Source of the DNA: Pseudovibrio sp. Alg231-02
GTDB lineage: Bacteria; Pseudomonadota; Alphaproteobacteria; Rhizobiales; Stappiaceae
Reading direction: 5' to 3'
Assembly: GCF_900143565.1 (NCBI RefSeq)
Contig: NZ_FREX01000002.1
Span: 62,001-126,000 of the forward strand
DNA length: 64,000 bases
Position 1 is the stretch's first letter; each line of letters opens with the position of its first letter. This document shows, piece after piece, positions 26,423-36,136 of the stretch. The notes beneath the pieces are model-generated. The model saw only the letters and a list, made by a program, of their open reading frames with translations. It was not told the DNA's origin and did not search any database. The position numbers and the translations under genes are program-made.

Positions 26423-28609
26423 ATGACAACAATCGTTATTGTCGATGACAGGGCAATTAATAGAAGTATTTTTGAAAAGCTTGCTCTCGCTGTAGATGCA
26501 TCTGTCAAAGTGCACTGTTTTGCTTCGCCGGTTGATGCTCTCGAATATATGGAGAGCAGCGTCCCCGACTTGATTATTACCGACTACAGTATGCCGGAAA
26601 TGGACGGCGCTGATCTAACGCAAAAGGTCCGCGCGCTTGAGCATTGCAGCGATGTGCCGATTGTCGTCATCACCGTGTTTACGGATCGCTCGTTTAGAAT
26701 TCGTGCGCTGGAGGCGGGCGCAACTGATTTTCTGCAAAGTCCGGTTGACCACAATGAGTTTGTCAGTCGGGCCAGAAACCTGCTTGCTCTGCGAGAAGAG
26801 CAAAATGCGGTTAAACGTCATGCTCGCTTTCTTGAACAGGAACTGGTCAACGTAGAGCAGCAAAGCAAAGAAGCGCTCCGGGATTCCCGTGAGCAGCTGG
26901 CGCAGGTGATCGATAGTGTTCCGGCTATGATCACGACCAGCACACGAGATGGGCTATGCGCGTTCTCGAATGCGGCCTGGGCGCGCTTTCTGGATTCGAC
27001 CACGGCAGATCTTGTTGGTGAAGATACTTACGGCAAGTTTGATAAGTTTACCCGTGAGAGAAACCGTCGTTTGGACCGCAAGGTTTTCATTACGGGCAGA
27101 GCCTTGCCACCCTATGAAATTGAACAGCGAAACCATGCTGGTGATATCTTCCATTTCATCGTTACAAAAAGCCCTCTGCTGGATGTTGATGGGAATACAA
27201 CGCATGTTGTGACGACCGCGACCAATATCTCTGATCGCAAACGTGCAGAAGCGCATTTGCTTCATATTGCGCACCATGATGCGTTGACGGGTTTGCCAAA
27301 CAGAACGATGCTTGGTGAGCGCATTGATGAAGAGATTTTCCAGTGCCGAAACAGCGGTCGTAGCTTTGCGCTGCATTTTATCGACCTGGATCGCTTTAAA
27401 TCAATCAATGATGCTTTGGGTCATCGTACCGGTGATCGCCTTCTGGAGGTGCTCGCAGAGCGTTTATTGCGCTGTGTAGATGGTTCGGACCTGGTTGCGC
27501 GATTGGGTGGTGACGAGTTTGCTATTCTCCAGACTGATTTGAAGAGTTCAGAAGAGGCTCTGCGCTTTGCTCAGCATTTGGTGAGTGTGGTTGAAGAACC
27601 GTTCCATATCAGTGGGCGGGAACTTCAGACGAGTGCCAGCGTTGGGATTACCAAATACCCAGAGGATGGCCTTAACAGCGAAGAGTTGCTGCGTTGCGCA
27701 GATATGGCCATGTACCAATCCAAGGCAGATGGTGGAAACACGTTCCATCTGTTTTCGACGAAGATGGATCACCACGTCAAAGAAACCGTCGCGTTGGAAG
27801 CTGAGCTACGGAATGCGATTGAGCATGATCAGTTGGAACTGTTTTATCAGCCTCAGATTGATTTGCGGACCCAGGAGATTGTCGGTGCTGAAGCTCTGCT
27901 GAGATGGAACCGACCAGACTATGGAGTGGTTGCTCCCAACGTCTTTTTGGGAACGGCTGAAGAGGTTGGGCTTATACTGCCAATTGGCGAGTGGGTGATT
28001 TTTGCGGCTTGTCAGCAGGCAAAGAAGTGGCTCGACTTAGGGGTGGCGACGCCTCGGATTGCCGTGAACATTTCGCCAACACAATTCCGCAAGCAGAACG
28101 TGCCACAGCTTTTGAAAGATGCTTTGGTTTCCTGCAGTTTGCCGCCTGATAAGCTTGAGATTGAGATTACAGAGAACATCGTTCTGCATGGCTCAGAAGC
28201 AACCGTCCGCGACTTGCGCGAGATCCGTGAGATGGGAATTGCGATTTCGATTGATGATTTTGGGACCGGGTATTCATCCCTCGCATATCTGAGCAGATAC
28301 TCCGTTGATTGCCTGAAAATTGATCGGTGCTTTACGCGCGATATGATGACGGACCCGAACAACACGGTCATCATCAAGGCTATCGTTGGGTTGGGTAAGA
28401 GCCTTGATCTCTCCATCATCGCAGAAGGTGTCGAGACCCGGGAACAGGCTGAATATCTCACAGATGCTGGCTGTGAAATGGCGCAGGGCTATCTGTTTGG
28501 CAAGCCTGTACCTGCTGAGGACTTTTTACGTCTCTTAGAAGAGCAAGCAGCGAACTTGCAAGGGAACGGGCAGCAACGAGCGTTGGCTGGGGCGGAGTTT
28601 GAACTATGA
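26423..28609 (+). CDS. REC-PAS-GGDEF-EAL c-di-GMP response regulator of the DSF locus
   Basis: The 728-residue protein starts with a receiver domain (DD at residues 8-9, phospho-acceptor D54 in IITDYSMPEMDG). A short coiled coil, a PAS domain (about 155-280), a GGDEF domain with intact GGDEF (RLGGDEFAIL) and an EAL domain with intact AEALLRW and DDFGTGYSS motifs follow. It may therefore make or break down c-di-GMP, or both. The receiver has serine where a conserved lysine is normal (FLQSPVD). It overlaps the RpfC-like kinase gene by 4 bases (ATGA), so it is the probable partner of that kinase, in the place held by the HD-GYP protein RpfG in Xanthomonas. That pairing is inferred from the overlap. 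Confidence 0.9.
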   Translation: MTTIVIVDDRAINRSIFEKLALAVDASVKVHCFASPVDALEYMESSVPDLIITDYSMPEMDGADLTQKVRALEHCSDVPIVVITVFTDRSFRIRALEAGATDFLQSPVDHNEFVSRARNLLALREEQNAVKRHARFLEQELVNVEQQSKEALRDSREQLAQVIDSVPAMITTSTRDGLCAFSNAAWARFLDSTTADLVGEDTYGKFDKFTRERNRRLDRKVFITGRALPPYEIEQRNHAGDIFHFIVTKSPLLDVDGNTTHVVTTATNISDRKRAEAHLLHIAHHDALTGLPNRTMLGERIDEEIFQCRNSGRSFALHFIDLDRFKSINDALGHRTGDRLLEVLAERLLRCVDGSDLVARLGGDEFAILQTDLKSSEEALRFAQHLVSVVEEPFHISGRELQTSASVGITKYPEDGLNSEELLRCADMAMYQSKADGGNTFHLFSTKMDHHVKETVALEAELRNAIEHDQLELFYQPQIDLRTQEIVGAEALLRWNRPDYGVVAPNVFLGTAEEVGLILPIGEWVIFAACQQAKKWLDLGVATPRIAVNISPTQFRKQNVPQLLKDALVSCSLPPDKLEIEITENIVLHGSEATVRDLREIREMGIAISIDDFGTGYSSLAYLSRYSVDCLKIDRCFTRDMMTDPNNTVIIKAIVGLGKSLDLSIIAEGVETREQAEYLTDAGCEMAQGYLFGKPVPAEDFLRLLEEQAANLQGNGQQRALAGAEFEL

Positions 28610-31209
28610 ACGACAACAGAAAAACGAAGCTGCAGTTGCTCCCGTTGAGCGGATTAAAGGATCTTTATAAGCGTATTATTCAGTTGGGCGGCGGTGAAGG
28701 CGAAATGTCTCTGAACCGTTTCATGTTCACCTTGCTGATCACGCCTTACCTAGCTTCCAACATCACTTTTGGATCGCATGAAAACTTCCAGACCAATGTC
28801 ATCATGACCACGTTTGGTGTTGGGTCTCTGGCACTGCTTGCTCAGCTGCTCTACTCGCAGAACATCAGTTCACTTCGGCGCGTTCTTGCGATTTTTCTCG
28901 ATGTAGGGGCAGTCTCTGCTGGGCTGTATGTGGGAGGGGAATACCTTTCAATCCTATTTCCGATCTATCTTTGGGTGATCTTCGGTAACGGATTCAGGTT
29001 TGGATTGGATTATTTGGCATTGGCGACAATTGCCTCTGTGAGTGGGTTCGCTGTGGTGCTGACGACCCCATACTGGCAAGGTGAGTTCATTCTTGGTCTG
29101 GGTTTGCTTGGATGTCTTGTTGTTGTGCCTCTCTATGCAAGCAAGCTCATCAGATCGATGACCGCAGCACAGCATGCTGCTGAAACTGCTAATAGAGCGA
29201 AGACCCAGTTCCTCACCGCTGTCAGTCATGAGTTGCGGACACCGCTGAATGCGATCATTGGCATGGGTGACCTGATCCAGGACACGCAGTTGGATGCTGA
29301 GCAGCGGGATATGGCGAAGACCATCAAGTATTCCGGTAGCTCGCTCCTTTCCATGATCAACGGCATTCTTGACTTTAGCCGGATTGAAAGTGGTCGAATG
29401 ATCGTCAGTCGGACGGTCTTTGACATGAACTCGATCCTGCGTGAGGTGACACAGATTGTGCAGGGCCAAGCGCGCGGTAAAGGGTTGATCATTTCGCGCT
29501 ACGTGGACAGCAACTTACCTCCGCTCCTTGTGGGCGATGCACGTCATATCCGCGAAGTTTTGCTGAATATTGCCGGCAATGCTGTCAAGTTTACCGAAGA
29601 AGGTTCTGTTTCTATTCGCGCAGTTTGCAAGGAAACAGATGGAGGCGAAATTCGACTGCAGCTAGAAGTTAAAGATACCGGGATTGGCATTTCTGAAGAT
29701 GCTCAGTCGCGCATTTTTGACCGTTTTACCCAGGCTGATGATAGCATCGTGGATCGGTTTGGCGGGACAGGTCTTGGCCTTTCCATTGTGCGCGAAGTTG
29801 TCCGTGCGATGGGCGGTGAGGTGTTTGTCACCAGCCAGCCGGGGCAGGGCAGCACCTTTGTCATTGAGCTGAAAGTAGGCCGTGCTGTCAGTGACGAGAC
29901 AATTCGGCTTGAAGTGGAAGATGGGGCTGTTGCTATTGTCTCCAAACGCAAGGATCTGCGGGATGTTTGCGCTGCTTCTTTACAGGATTGTGGCATTGAG
30001 CATGAGTGTTTTGAGACAGTTGGCAGTGCCTTCAGTGCTTTGCGTCAACAAACGTCCAGTGATGGCGGCAAGATTGTTCTCTTCGTTGGGGAAGATGTTC
30101 TGGCAGCGACGTCGGATAGCCTGCACTATGCGCTGAAATCGACTGGTCACCATCACAACGTCAATCTGATTCCAGTTTACTCAGCTGCATCGGAAAAAGA
30201 GTGCGAGGACGTTTTCCAGCCGAGTATTGTTTCTTCGATCAAAGTTCCGGTTTCCACGCAAGCGGTTGCCTGGGCTCTAAGGGCCGCAGGTGCGGAAGAT
30301 GCGAAATCTGGCATGGAGCTTAAGGAAGAACTGCAGGCTTATTTCAGTCGCTATATTGGGCTGAACATTCTTGTTGCTGAAGACAACAAGACCAACCAGC
30401 GTGTTATTGAAAAAATCCTGCAAAAAGGCGGTCATACCTGCAAACTTGTCAGCAACGGCGAACTGGCCTTGGATGAGTTGGAAGATAACTCTTACGATCT
30501 TGCGATCATGGATATCAATATGCCGGTGCTGAACGGTATTGAAACCATCAAGTTGCATCGTATTACAGAACTTGGACAGGATCGCCTTCCGATCATAGCG
30601 CTCACAGCAGATGCAAGTCGCGCGGCTGCGCGAAATGCGCAGGAAGCTGGGGCTGATGCATGTGCGACCAAACCGATCGAGCCGCAAAAGCTTCTGACAT
30701 TGGTTGATGATGTGATTGCAGAAAGTGGTGTTTACGAAAACATCACCCGCAAGAAAATTGCTAATAGTCAGGTAACGTCAATTTCCGAGCATCCTCGGTT
30801 TTCCTCTGAAGTTTCCTCTGGGATCGACTATGCAAGCCTGTCACAACTGAGAACACTTGGTGGTCTGGATTTCGTTATTGCTGTGATTGAAGATTATCTG
30901 AAAGATACCACACAGCTGCATCGCGATATTAAAGCTGCATTTGAAGCTCAGGATGCAGAGCTATTTCGGGCAAGTGCGCATGCGCTTCGTTCTGCTTCAG
31001 TCAACCTTGGGGCGACGGAAGTTGCGAAACTGAGTGATGACATGGAGAACTTGCCTGCGCCGCAAATGCCGATCCTGGGTGAAGACATGCTGCGTAAGCT
31101 GTCAGGCAAGATAAAGCGTGATCATGAAAACCTGACCAGGTATCTACAGCAGCTCAAGCAGGAAGGAAGTAATCCTATCAACCGCTTGAGCACACTGGAT
31201 TTTTCTTAG
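28606..31209 (+). CDS. rpfC: RpfC-like hybrid sensor histidine kinase (DSF receptor)
   Basis: The 867-residue protein has the RpfC layout. An N-terminal membrane region of about five helices includes segments resembling RpfC (LWVIFGNGFRFG, PYWQ, VVPLYASKLIRSM). Then come a kinase core with H208 (VSHELRTPLNAIIGMG), the N box (NIAGNAVKFT) and GTGLGLSI, a receiver with D636 (IMDINMPVLNG) and an HPt domain with H792 (AHALRSASVNLG). RpfC senses diffusible signal factor, a cis-2-unsaturated fatty acid, through its membrane region and passes phosphate to a response regulator. The rpfF-like synthase gene faces it tail to tail 13 bases away, and the preceding gene is its likely output regulator. The sensor-region resemblance is from memory of RpfC. 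Confidence 0.88.
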   Translation: MNDNRKTKLQLLPLSGLKDLYKRIIQLGGGEGEMSLNRFMFTLLITPYLASNITFGSHENFQTNVIMTTFGVGSLALLAQLLYSQNISSLRRVLAIFLDVGAVSAGLYVGGEYLSILFPIYLWVIFGNGFRFGLDYLALATIASVSGFAVVLTTPYWQGEFILGLGLLGCLVVVPLYASKLIRSMTAAQHAAETANRAKTQFLTAVSHELRTPLNAIIGMGDLIQDTQLDAEQRDMAKTIKYSGSSLLSMINGILDFSRIESGRMIVSRTVFDMNSILREVTQIVQGQARGKGLIISRYVDSNLPPLLVGDARHIREVLLNIAGNAVKFTEEGSVSIRAVCKETDGGEIRLQLEVKDTGIGISEDAQSRIFDRFTQADDSIVDRFGGTGLGLSIVREVVRAMGGEVFVTSQPGQGSTFVIELKVGRAVSDETIRLEVEDGAVAIVSKRKDLRDVCAASLQDCGIEHECFETVGSAFSALRQQTSSDGGKIVLFVGEDVLAATSDSLHYALKSTGHHHNVNLIPVYSAASEKECEDVFQPSIVSSIKVPVSTQAVAWALRAAGAEDAKSGMELKEELQAYFSRYIGLNILVAEDNKTNQRVIEKILQKGGHTCKLVSNGELALDELEDNSYDLAIMDINMPVLNGIETIKLHRITELGQDRLPIIALTADASRAAARNAQEAGADACATKPIEPQKLLTLVDDVIAESGVYENITRKKIANSQVTSISEHPRFSSEVSSGIDYASLSQLRTLGGLDFVIAVIEDYLKDTTQLHRDIKAAFEAQDAELFRASAHALRSASVNLGATEVAKLSDDMENLPAPQMPILGEDMLRKLSGKIKRDHENLTRYLQQLKQEGSNPINRLSTLDFS

Positions 31210-31222
31210 AGCCAGTACAACT

Positions 31223-32203
31223 CTAGAAAGCTTGTTTACGTACAGATGGAGCACCGAGACGATCCTGAGCTTTTGTCAGGCGTTCCATCTTTTTCAAGTC
31301 CTGGTCGGACAAAGACAGAGCGGCGTCGACCCAAATCTCGACAACGTCAATCAGTTCTTCATAAGCGACTGGCTGAACCGTGCGGCCTGCGCGATAAATG
31401 GCAGAGTGAGCGGTGTGCTTGCGTGCGTTCTTGGTGATGTACTGCTGAACCGCAAACGGTGCTTGACCTTCTTCTACAACCTCATGAACAATTCCCATTT
31501 CATGAAGCTCTTCAGCTGAGTAGAGACGCCCACTCATAAGCATTTTTTCTGCAACACGGCCATCGACCATGCGTGACAGGAAGCTGTAAGCACCCATGCC
31601 TGGGAAAAGATTGAACAGAACCTCCGGCAGGCCGAATTTGGCTTGGCGTTCTGCGATGATCACATCGCAAGAGAGTGCAGTTTCGAATCCACCACCTAAT
31701 GCATCACCCTGGATCATGCCGATCGTGACGATTGGCAGGTTTGAAGAGATGGCGTTGCGGTAAACAACGTCAATGCAATCAATGGCATACTTGTGAAGCT
31801 TCTCACGATCTTTTTCGCGGATAAGCTGGATGAACAGGTTAAGATCACCGCCAAGATTGTAAACGCCTGGAATACGAGAGGCGACGACCTTGAAGTTGAT
31901 CGGGCACGGATCTGCTGGCAGATAAGTCTCAAAAAGACGCTTCATCACGGCCTGCGACTGTGCGAGTTCGCTTAGCAACTCAGGTGTAAAGCAAGGACGC
32001 CCTTCGCTTTTCATATAAAGCCAGAGAGCTTTTGTTGTTTCGTCGAATTCCAGATCAACCCAATTCAACTGAACAGACGCAAATTGCTGTGCAATTGAAA
32101 CAGCGGCGACATCCACAACTGGATGCGTGCCAGACTTTAAGGATGGCTTTGTTGTTCCAATTAAGGAAGGAAAGTTGGATCTATGCCCCGTTAGATCAGA
32201 CAT
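31223..32203 (-). CDS. rpfF: RpfF-like DSF synthase (crotonase family)
   Basis: RpfF turns acyl-ACP into a cis-2-unsaturated fatty acid signal by dehydration and thioester cleavage. The 326-residue protein has the crotonase fold and the two glutamates that mark RpfF. They are E174 in GGGFETALSCD and E194 in GLPEVLFNLFPGMGAYSF, 20 residues apart as in the Xanthomonas enzyme (E141 and E161). Other RpfF-type stretches are RPCFTPELL and PGVYNLGGDLNLF. The N terminus is about 30 residues longer than usual. A ribosome-binding TAGGGGC precedes the start. It is convergent with the RpfC-like gene, the usual partner. Confidence 0.92.
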   Translation of the reverse strand: MSDLTGHRSNFPSLIGTTKPSLKSGTHPVVDVAAVSIAQQFASVQLNWVDLEFDETTKALWLYMKSEGRPCFTPELLSELAQSQAVMKRLFETYLPADPCPINFKVVASRIPGVYNLGGDLNLFIQLIREKDREKLHKYAIDCIDVVYRNAISSNLPIVTIGMIQGDALGGGFETALSCDVIIAERQAKFGLPEVLFNLFPGMGAYSFLSRMVDGRVAEKMLMSGRLYSAEELHEMGIVHEVVEEGQAPFAVQQYITKNARKHTAHSAIYRAGRTVQPVAYEELIDVVEIWVDAALSLSDQDLKKMERLTKAQDRLGAPSVRKQAF

Positions 32204-33783
32204 CTCAGCCCCTACAAAATTTGCCTATGCGTTACAGTGGTTTTGGCACACCCCAGATCAGTCTATTTTTTGCTTTCGACTGTATTATGTGCAATCAAAC
32301 ATGGTAAATAATATATTAATACCAATATGTATGTCGAGCAAAAAAGTTATTGCACTGCATGAGTGAAGTAGTTACCCAGCGTCATTGTGACTAAAATTTT
32401 AGCTTTATTGTTAACCATGAATATTAACTGTTGGACTCTCAAAGCTTATAGATATGATTACTTAAGAGTTGGAGTGGGGGTTCCCAATAGGTAATATGAA
32501 ACTAAGCTGAGGCTTGTAGTAAACAATTCAGTTATAAGTGGAAATGGATCACGCCTATACAAGCAAAAATAATCATCAGTTTTGGATCTCTCAAATTGTT
32601 ACTTAAATCAAAGTATAATATTTAAAATATTAGTAATTCATACATTGCGAAAACTAACCAAAATTTTCTTGTTGCTTGTTTAACGAGTTGGTCAGGCAAT
32701 TTCATCTGATTGAGAGAGCGTATTTTATCACGTAACCTTAACCTATAAGATCGTTATTTGGACTTTATGAGAAACTCTATGGTCATATAAAAATCAATAA
32801 ATACAACGGTTTATGAGTTATGTTTGGGTAATCTCCAGGAATGCTCTCGTTGAGTATTACTATCGCGCTTTGCAGTTGCAATTTTCGGGTTTAACTCGTC
32901 TTCCTAAGGTGTTTTGCCTAAAAAAATGGCACTTATACGCCTGATGAACTTTTACCATCATGAGCGTCGATTTTTTTGTACAAAACGTGGAAAACTGCCG
33001 AATTGCGCTGATTTTAAGGTGTTAGACAGCAAATCACCTGTCTGGATTAACGTAAAAAATGGTCGTTTTGAGAGCAACAAAGAGCGGACTTGAGCGTCAT
33101 TGCTGTGATGGTTTGAGCTTCTCCTCCCAACTTTGCGATGTCGATGAGATATGTGTTTGAGACCATTTGCGTTCATCGGTCAGAAACAGTGAACGCTTTT
33201 GTAAAAGCTGCGTTGAAATGTGAAAACCACGCTCTCTTTCATCCACTCGCGCGTCTTGCTGCATGGTCAGATAGAGCGGCCTATTTGCTGCAGCATGAAC
33301 ATGGTCGAGCTGCGGCGCCAATGCTTCATGCTGAGTGAGGCAGATGCTCTTGTCCTGAGTGCTTGACTGAGCTTGTGAGTGGAGACGAGGTTGCAGCCGA
33401 AGTTCCTCAAGGAACGTGATGTTGGATAGTGAAGCAAGGAGGGGGCAAGGGCCTTGCTGGTTTTGCTAATCTCCTGAGCCTGCCGGTGCTTGTGGAAAGC
33501 AGTATGTATAAAATGATAGCACCAAATGCCAGTAACAGCCGTCCCGTGATTCTATTGCTGCGATCGAGTCACCCGCCGACCTATCTCAGCTTCTGACAAT
33601 CTGGTGAGGGGATAGTAGGGTAACTTTGTAGAGTGTCGTAATACAATATGTCTCAGGTAAGAAGATCAGATTCTGAGAGTTCAAAACTGAAGTGCTGACC
33701 TGAGAAATTTTCATAAGAAAGAATAGGCATAGCGTTGTGTTTTGTCTGGGCATATGGTGTGGGGCCTGTTGCATGGAGCGCCG
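32204..33783. other. Gene-free 1.6-kb stretch between the DSF and Pel loci
   Basis: The first 750 bp are very AT-rich and hold nothing I can name apart from the presumed rpfF promoter. Around 33097-33460 both strands have open frames of 65-120 codons, without ribosome-binding sites or a recognised family; a decayed gene is possible. A 42-bp motif at 33617 recurs at 48442. No RNA gene was identified. Confidence 0.5.
33617..33658. repeat. Copy B of a 42-bp dispersed motif
   Basis: It matches 48442-48483 at 32 of 42 positions without gaps (AGGGTAACT, GTCGTAA and CTCAGGT are shared blocks). It lies 126 bases before the PelA-hydrolase-like gene. Its nature is unknown. Confidence 0.45.
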
Positions 33784-34683
33784 ATGTTTTACCTCAGGTT
33801 TGTCCTCGCTGTTGTTGCTTTTTCTCCTGCTTTGTTCCTTTTGAGTTGCTCCAGTGACAAGGTGGAAGAGATGCAAGCGCCGTTGAATGATGTGTCGCGG
33901 TGGGGCGTTCAGCTGCAGGATATCGAGATTAAGAAAATCCATCAGTCAGATCTCGATCTTGTGGTGATTGATTACTCCAAAGACGGCACTGCGCGGGGTC
34001 GGTTTTCCAGTTACGAAATTGCCAAGGCTAAGGAAAAACCAGATGGTTCCAGACGTCGTGTGCTTGCTTATCTCAGCATAGGCGAAGCAGAGGATTATCG
34101 GGATTACTGGAAAGATACCTGGCAGGAGACCCCTCCTGAATGGCTGGGTGATGAAAATCCCAATTGGCCGGGTAATTACACCGTCAAATTCTGGCAGCCA
34201 GAATGGCAAGGCCTCATTATGGCCTATCTCAAGCACATCATTTCTGCTGGTTATGATGGTGTGTATCTGGATGGTGTTGATGTTTTCCAGCGGTATGATG
34301 AGCGTGATCAAGCGCAGGCCAGAATGGTGAAGTTTGTCGGGAAAATCTCCAGACTGGCGAAAGCGCAGGAGCCCGGCTTCATTATCGTCGCGCAGAACGG
34401 GGAAGAGTTGCTGCGGTTTCCAAAGTACCGCGATGAGATTGACGGGATCAGCAAGGAAGATCTGCTTTTTGGTGCCTATCAAGATGGAGCCCGTAATAGC
34501 CCGCAGCTGATTGACTGGAGTTGGGGCTTTCTGGCTGAAGCACAAAGGGATGGTCTGTCAGTCTTCGTAATCGAGTACCTGGAGGATGGAGACAAGCGCA
34601 GGCGCGCGCGCAAGGAACTGGATGAGTTGGGCGTGATTTCTCTCTTTACCCGCAGGCCGTTGGATACGTTGGTCGCCTTCTAA
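33784..34683 (+). CDS. GH114-type glycoside hydrolase lipoprotein (PelA hydrolase-domain homologue)
   Basis: The 299-residue protein resembles the endo-alpha-1,4-polygalactosaminidase (GH114/TM1410) family, which includes the N-terminal hydrolase domain of PelA. It shows LAYLSIGEAEDYR, WQPEWQ, GYDGVYLDGVDVFQRY and IIVAQNGEELL. ATG 33784 is chosen because GGAG stands 6 bases before it and the protein then starts with a lipoprotein signal (LFLLSC, Cys22); upstream TTG 33742 and ATG 33754 are less likely. In Pseudomonas, PelA carries hydrolase and deacetylase in one chain; here the deacetylase is the separate gene at 39919. It probably trims Pel in the periplasm or at the outer membrane. Its stop codon overlaps that of pelG on the other strand. 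Confidence 0.82.
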   Translation: MFYLRFVLAVVAFSPALFLLSCSSDKVEEMQAPLNDVSRWGVQLQDIEIKKIHQSDLDLVVIDYSKDGTARGRFSSYEIAKAKEKPDGSRRRVLAYLSIGEAEDYRDYWKDTWQETPPEWLGDENPNWPGNYTVKFWQPEWQGLIMAYLKHIISAGYDGVYLDGVDVFQRYDERDQAQARMVKFVGKISRLAKAQEPGFIIVAQNGEELLRFPKYRDEIDGISKEDLLFGAYQDGARNSPQLIDWSWGFLAEAQRDGLSVFVIEYLEDGDKRRRARKELDELGVISLFTRRPLDTLVAF

Positions 34684-36101
34684 CGAAGAGCCTCATACCA
34701 GGTGTTGGGCCTCAAGGAGAGCCGTGCTTGAAAGAAGATGTGCTGGTCCAGCTTTTTAAAGGCATTTTGCAATATCGCCACCGCGAGGAAACTTGCTGTC
34801 AGGCAGGCGACGAAGTAGCCGAAGCCAAGATATTCCCGAGGAAGAAACAAGGTTGCATAGGTACAACTGGCGTTGAGCAATAAAAACGCGAGCTGCAACA
34901 GCATGTTTTCCATGTTTTTGTTGATGAAAATGAGTGTTGTAGAGGCTGCGAAAAACAAGAATTGAAAGAGTACACTAATTGCTGCAATTCGGATTATCGC
35001 AGCTTGTCGGTATTCAAAATTCAGAGATTCGACCACCATTGGAGAAAACAGGACAAGCAGCGCGCAGAGTGCTAGCTGGATTAGTGTGATGCGCCCCAAT
35101 GTATAGATCGCTTCTGTCTTCAGGTTTTCTGATTTCTCGCGGATCTCAACGAGGGTGCCATGTCCCGTGATCGTCTGGATGTAGGATCTGAAGTTTCGAA
35201 AGAAATTGGTTTCGGCCTCAATCAAAAACAGCGCCAAAGGTGGGATAAGAAGAAGCTGGGCTATGAATATTGAACTGTCATAGGCGGGTGCATGCCGCAG
35301 GCCGCTGGGCAGAAGTTGGCCCTCTGCACTTTGCCAGATGATGACTTTGTCGACCCATAGTGCGCTGATGTTGAATATTGCGGCCAATGCAAGGGGCCAA
35401 TAGCGTTTCATGGCGCCTGCAACATATGTCAGCGTTGTTGTGAAAGCGTAGTGCGACGCGGGGAATGTGAAGAGGACTTCTGTTGAAAGCCAAATAAAGC
35501 ACAACAGGAAACCCAGGCTGAAGGCGCCAAGCAAATGAAACTCGCTGGGACTATGTGCTGTGCTGTAGATGATGAGAGCAACTGTGAGAAGTAAGCCTGT
35601 TGCAAAGGATAGGCTGACGCTTCTGTAATTTTGCAGGCTTGAGCTGAAGCCGAGGGCAATCCAGAGCAGGCTGGCGATCACGCAGGAAACAATGATGCTT
35701 ATCACGTCATGAAGGGGGACATTCAGGAGCATTATCAGGATTGGTGCACTGACAATTGCAGTCACCAATGCGCAGACATAGAGCGCGCCTAAATAGATTT
35801 GTGGGATGAGATGGAATTTTCTGAAATAAATAGCGTCTGATGCCATCCTTATGGCGATGATCAAGACGGGAGCGCTTGTGAGAAGCGAAAGGCCGAGGAT
35901 GTAAATCAGTTTTGTTCTGAAGCCGGTGAGTAGTGGTAAACCCAGTTTCTGTTCTGTGAGAAGTGAGATGAACAGGACACACAGAATGAACATGAGCCAA
36001 GGGCCTGCGATGACCATGCTTGCGTGGAAGACAGCCCGTATATGAGACGACAGATCGCCTTTGTGAGTTAGACGTTGCAGCTCAAAGCCGATGCCTGCCA
36101 T
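34680..36101 (-). CDS. pelG: PelG, polysaccharide transporter of the Pel system
   Basis: PelG is an inner-membrane flippase-like protein that, with PelD and PelE, forms the synthase complex and moves the chain across the membrane. The 473-residue product has about twelve hydrophobic helices and the typical start MAGIGFELQRLT. GGAGA stands 6 bases before the ATG. It is the last gene of the leftward set pelD-pelE-pelF-pelG, 35 bases after pelF. Confidence 0.9.
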   Translation of the reverse strand: MAGIGFELQRLTHKGDLSSHIRAVFHASMVIAGPWLMFILCVLFISLLTEQKLGLPLLTGFRTKLIYILGLSLLTSAPVLIIAIRMASDAIYFRKFHLIPQIYLGALYVCALVTAIVSAPILIMLLNVPLHDVISIIVSCVIASLLWIALGFSSSLQNYRSVSLSFATGLLLTVALIIYSTAHSPSEFHLLGAFSLGFLLCFIWLSTEVLFTFPASHYAFTTTLTYVAGAMKRYWPLALAAIFNISALWVDKVIIWQSAEGQLLPSGLRHAPAYDSSIFIAQLLLIPPLALFLIEAETNFFRNFRSYIQTITGHGTLVEIREKSENLKTEAIYTLGRITLIQLALCALLVLFSPMVVESLNFEYRQAAIIRIAAISVLFQFLFFAASTTLIFINKNMENMLLQLAFLLLNASCTYATLFLPREYLGFGYFVACLTASFLAVAILQNAFKKLDQHIFFQARLSLRPNTWYEALR

Positions 36102-36136
36102 TCAAAGTCTCCGATACCATGATGTTATCTTTGGTT

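Noticed and set aside
31676-31690. tRNA-like TTCGAATCC stretch
   Set aside because: It lies inside rpfF and no cloverleaf can be formed around it.
33138-33338. 66-codon rightward reading frame with plausible composition
   Set aside because: No ribosome-binding site, no recognised family, and an equally long frame on the other strand.
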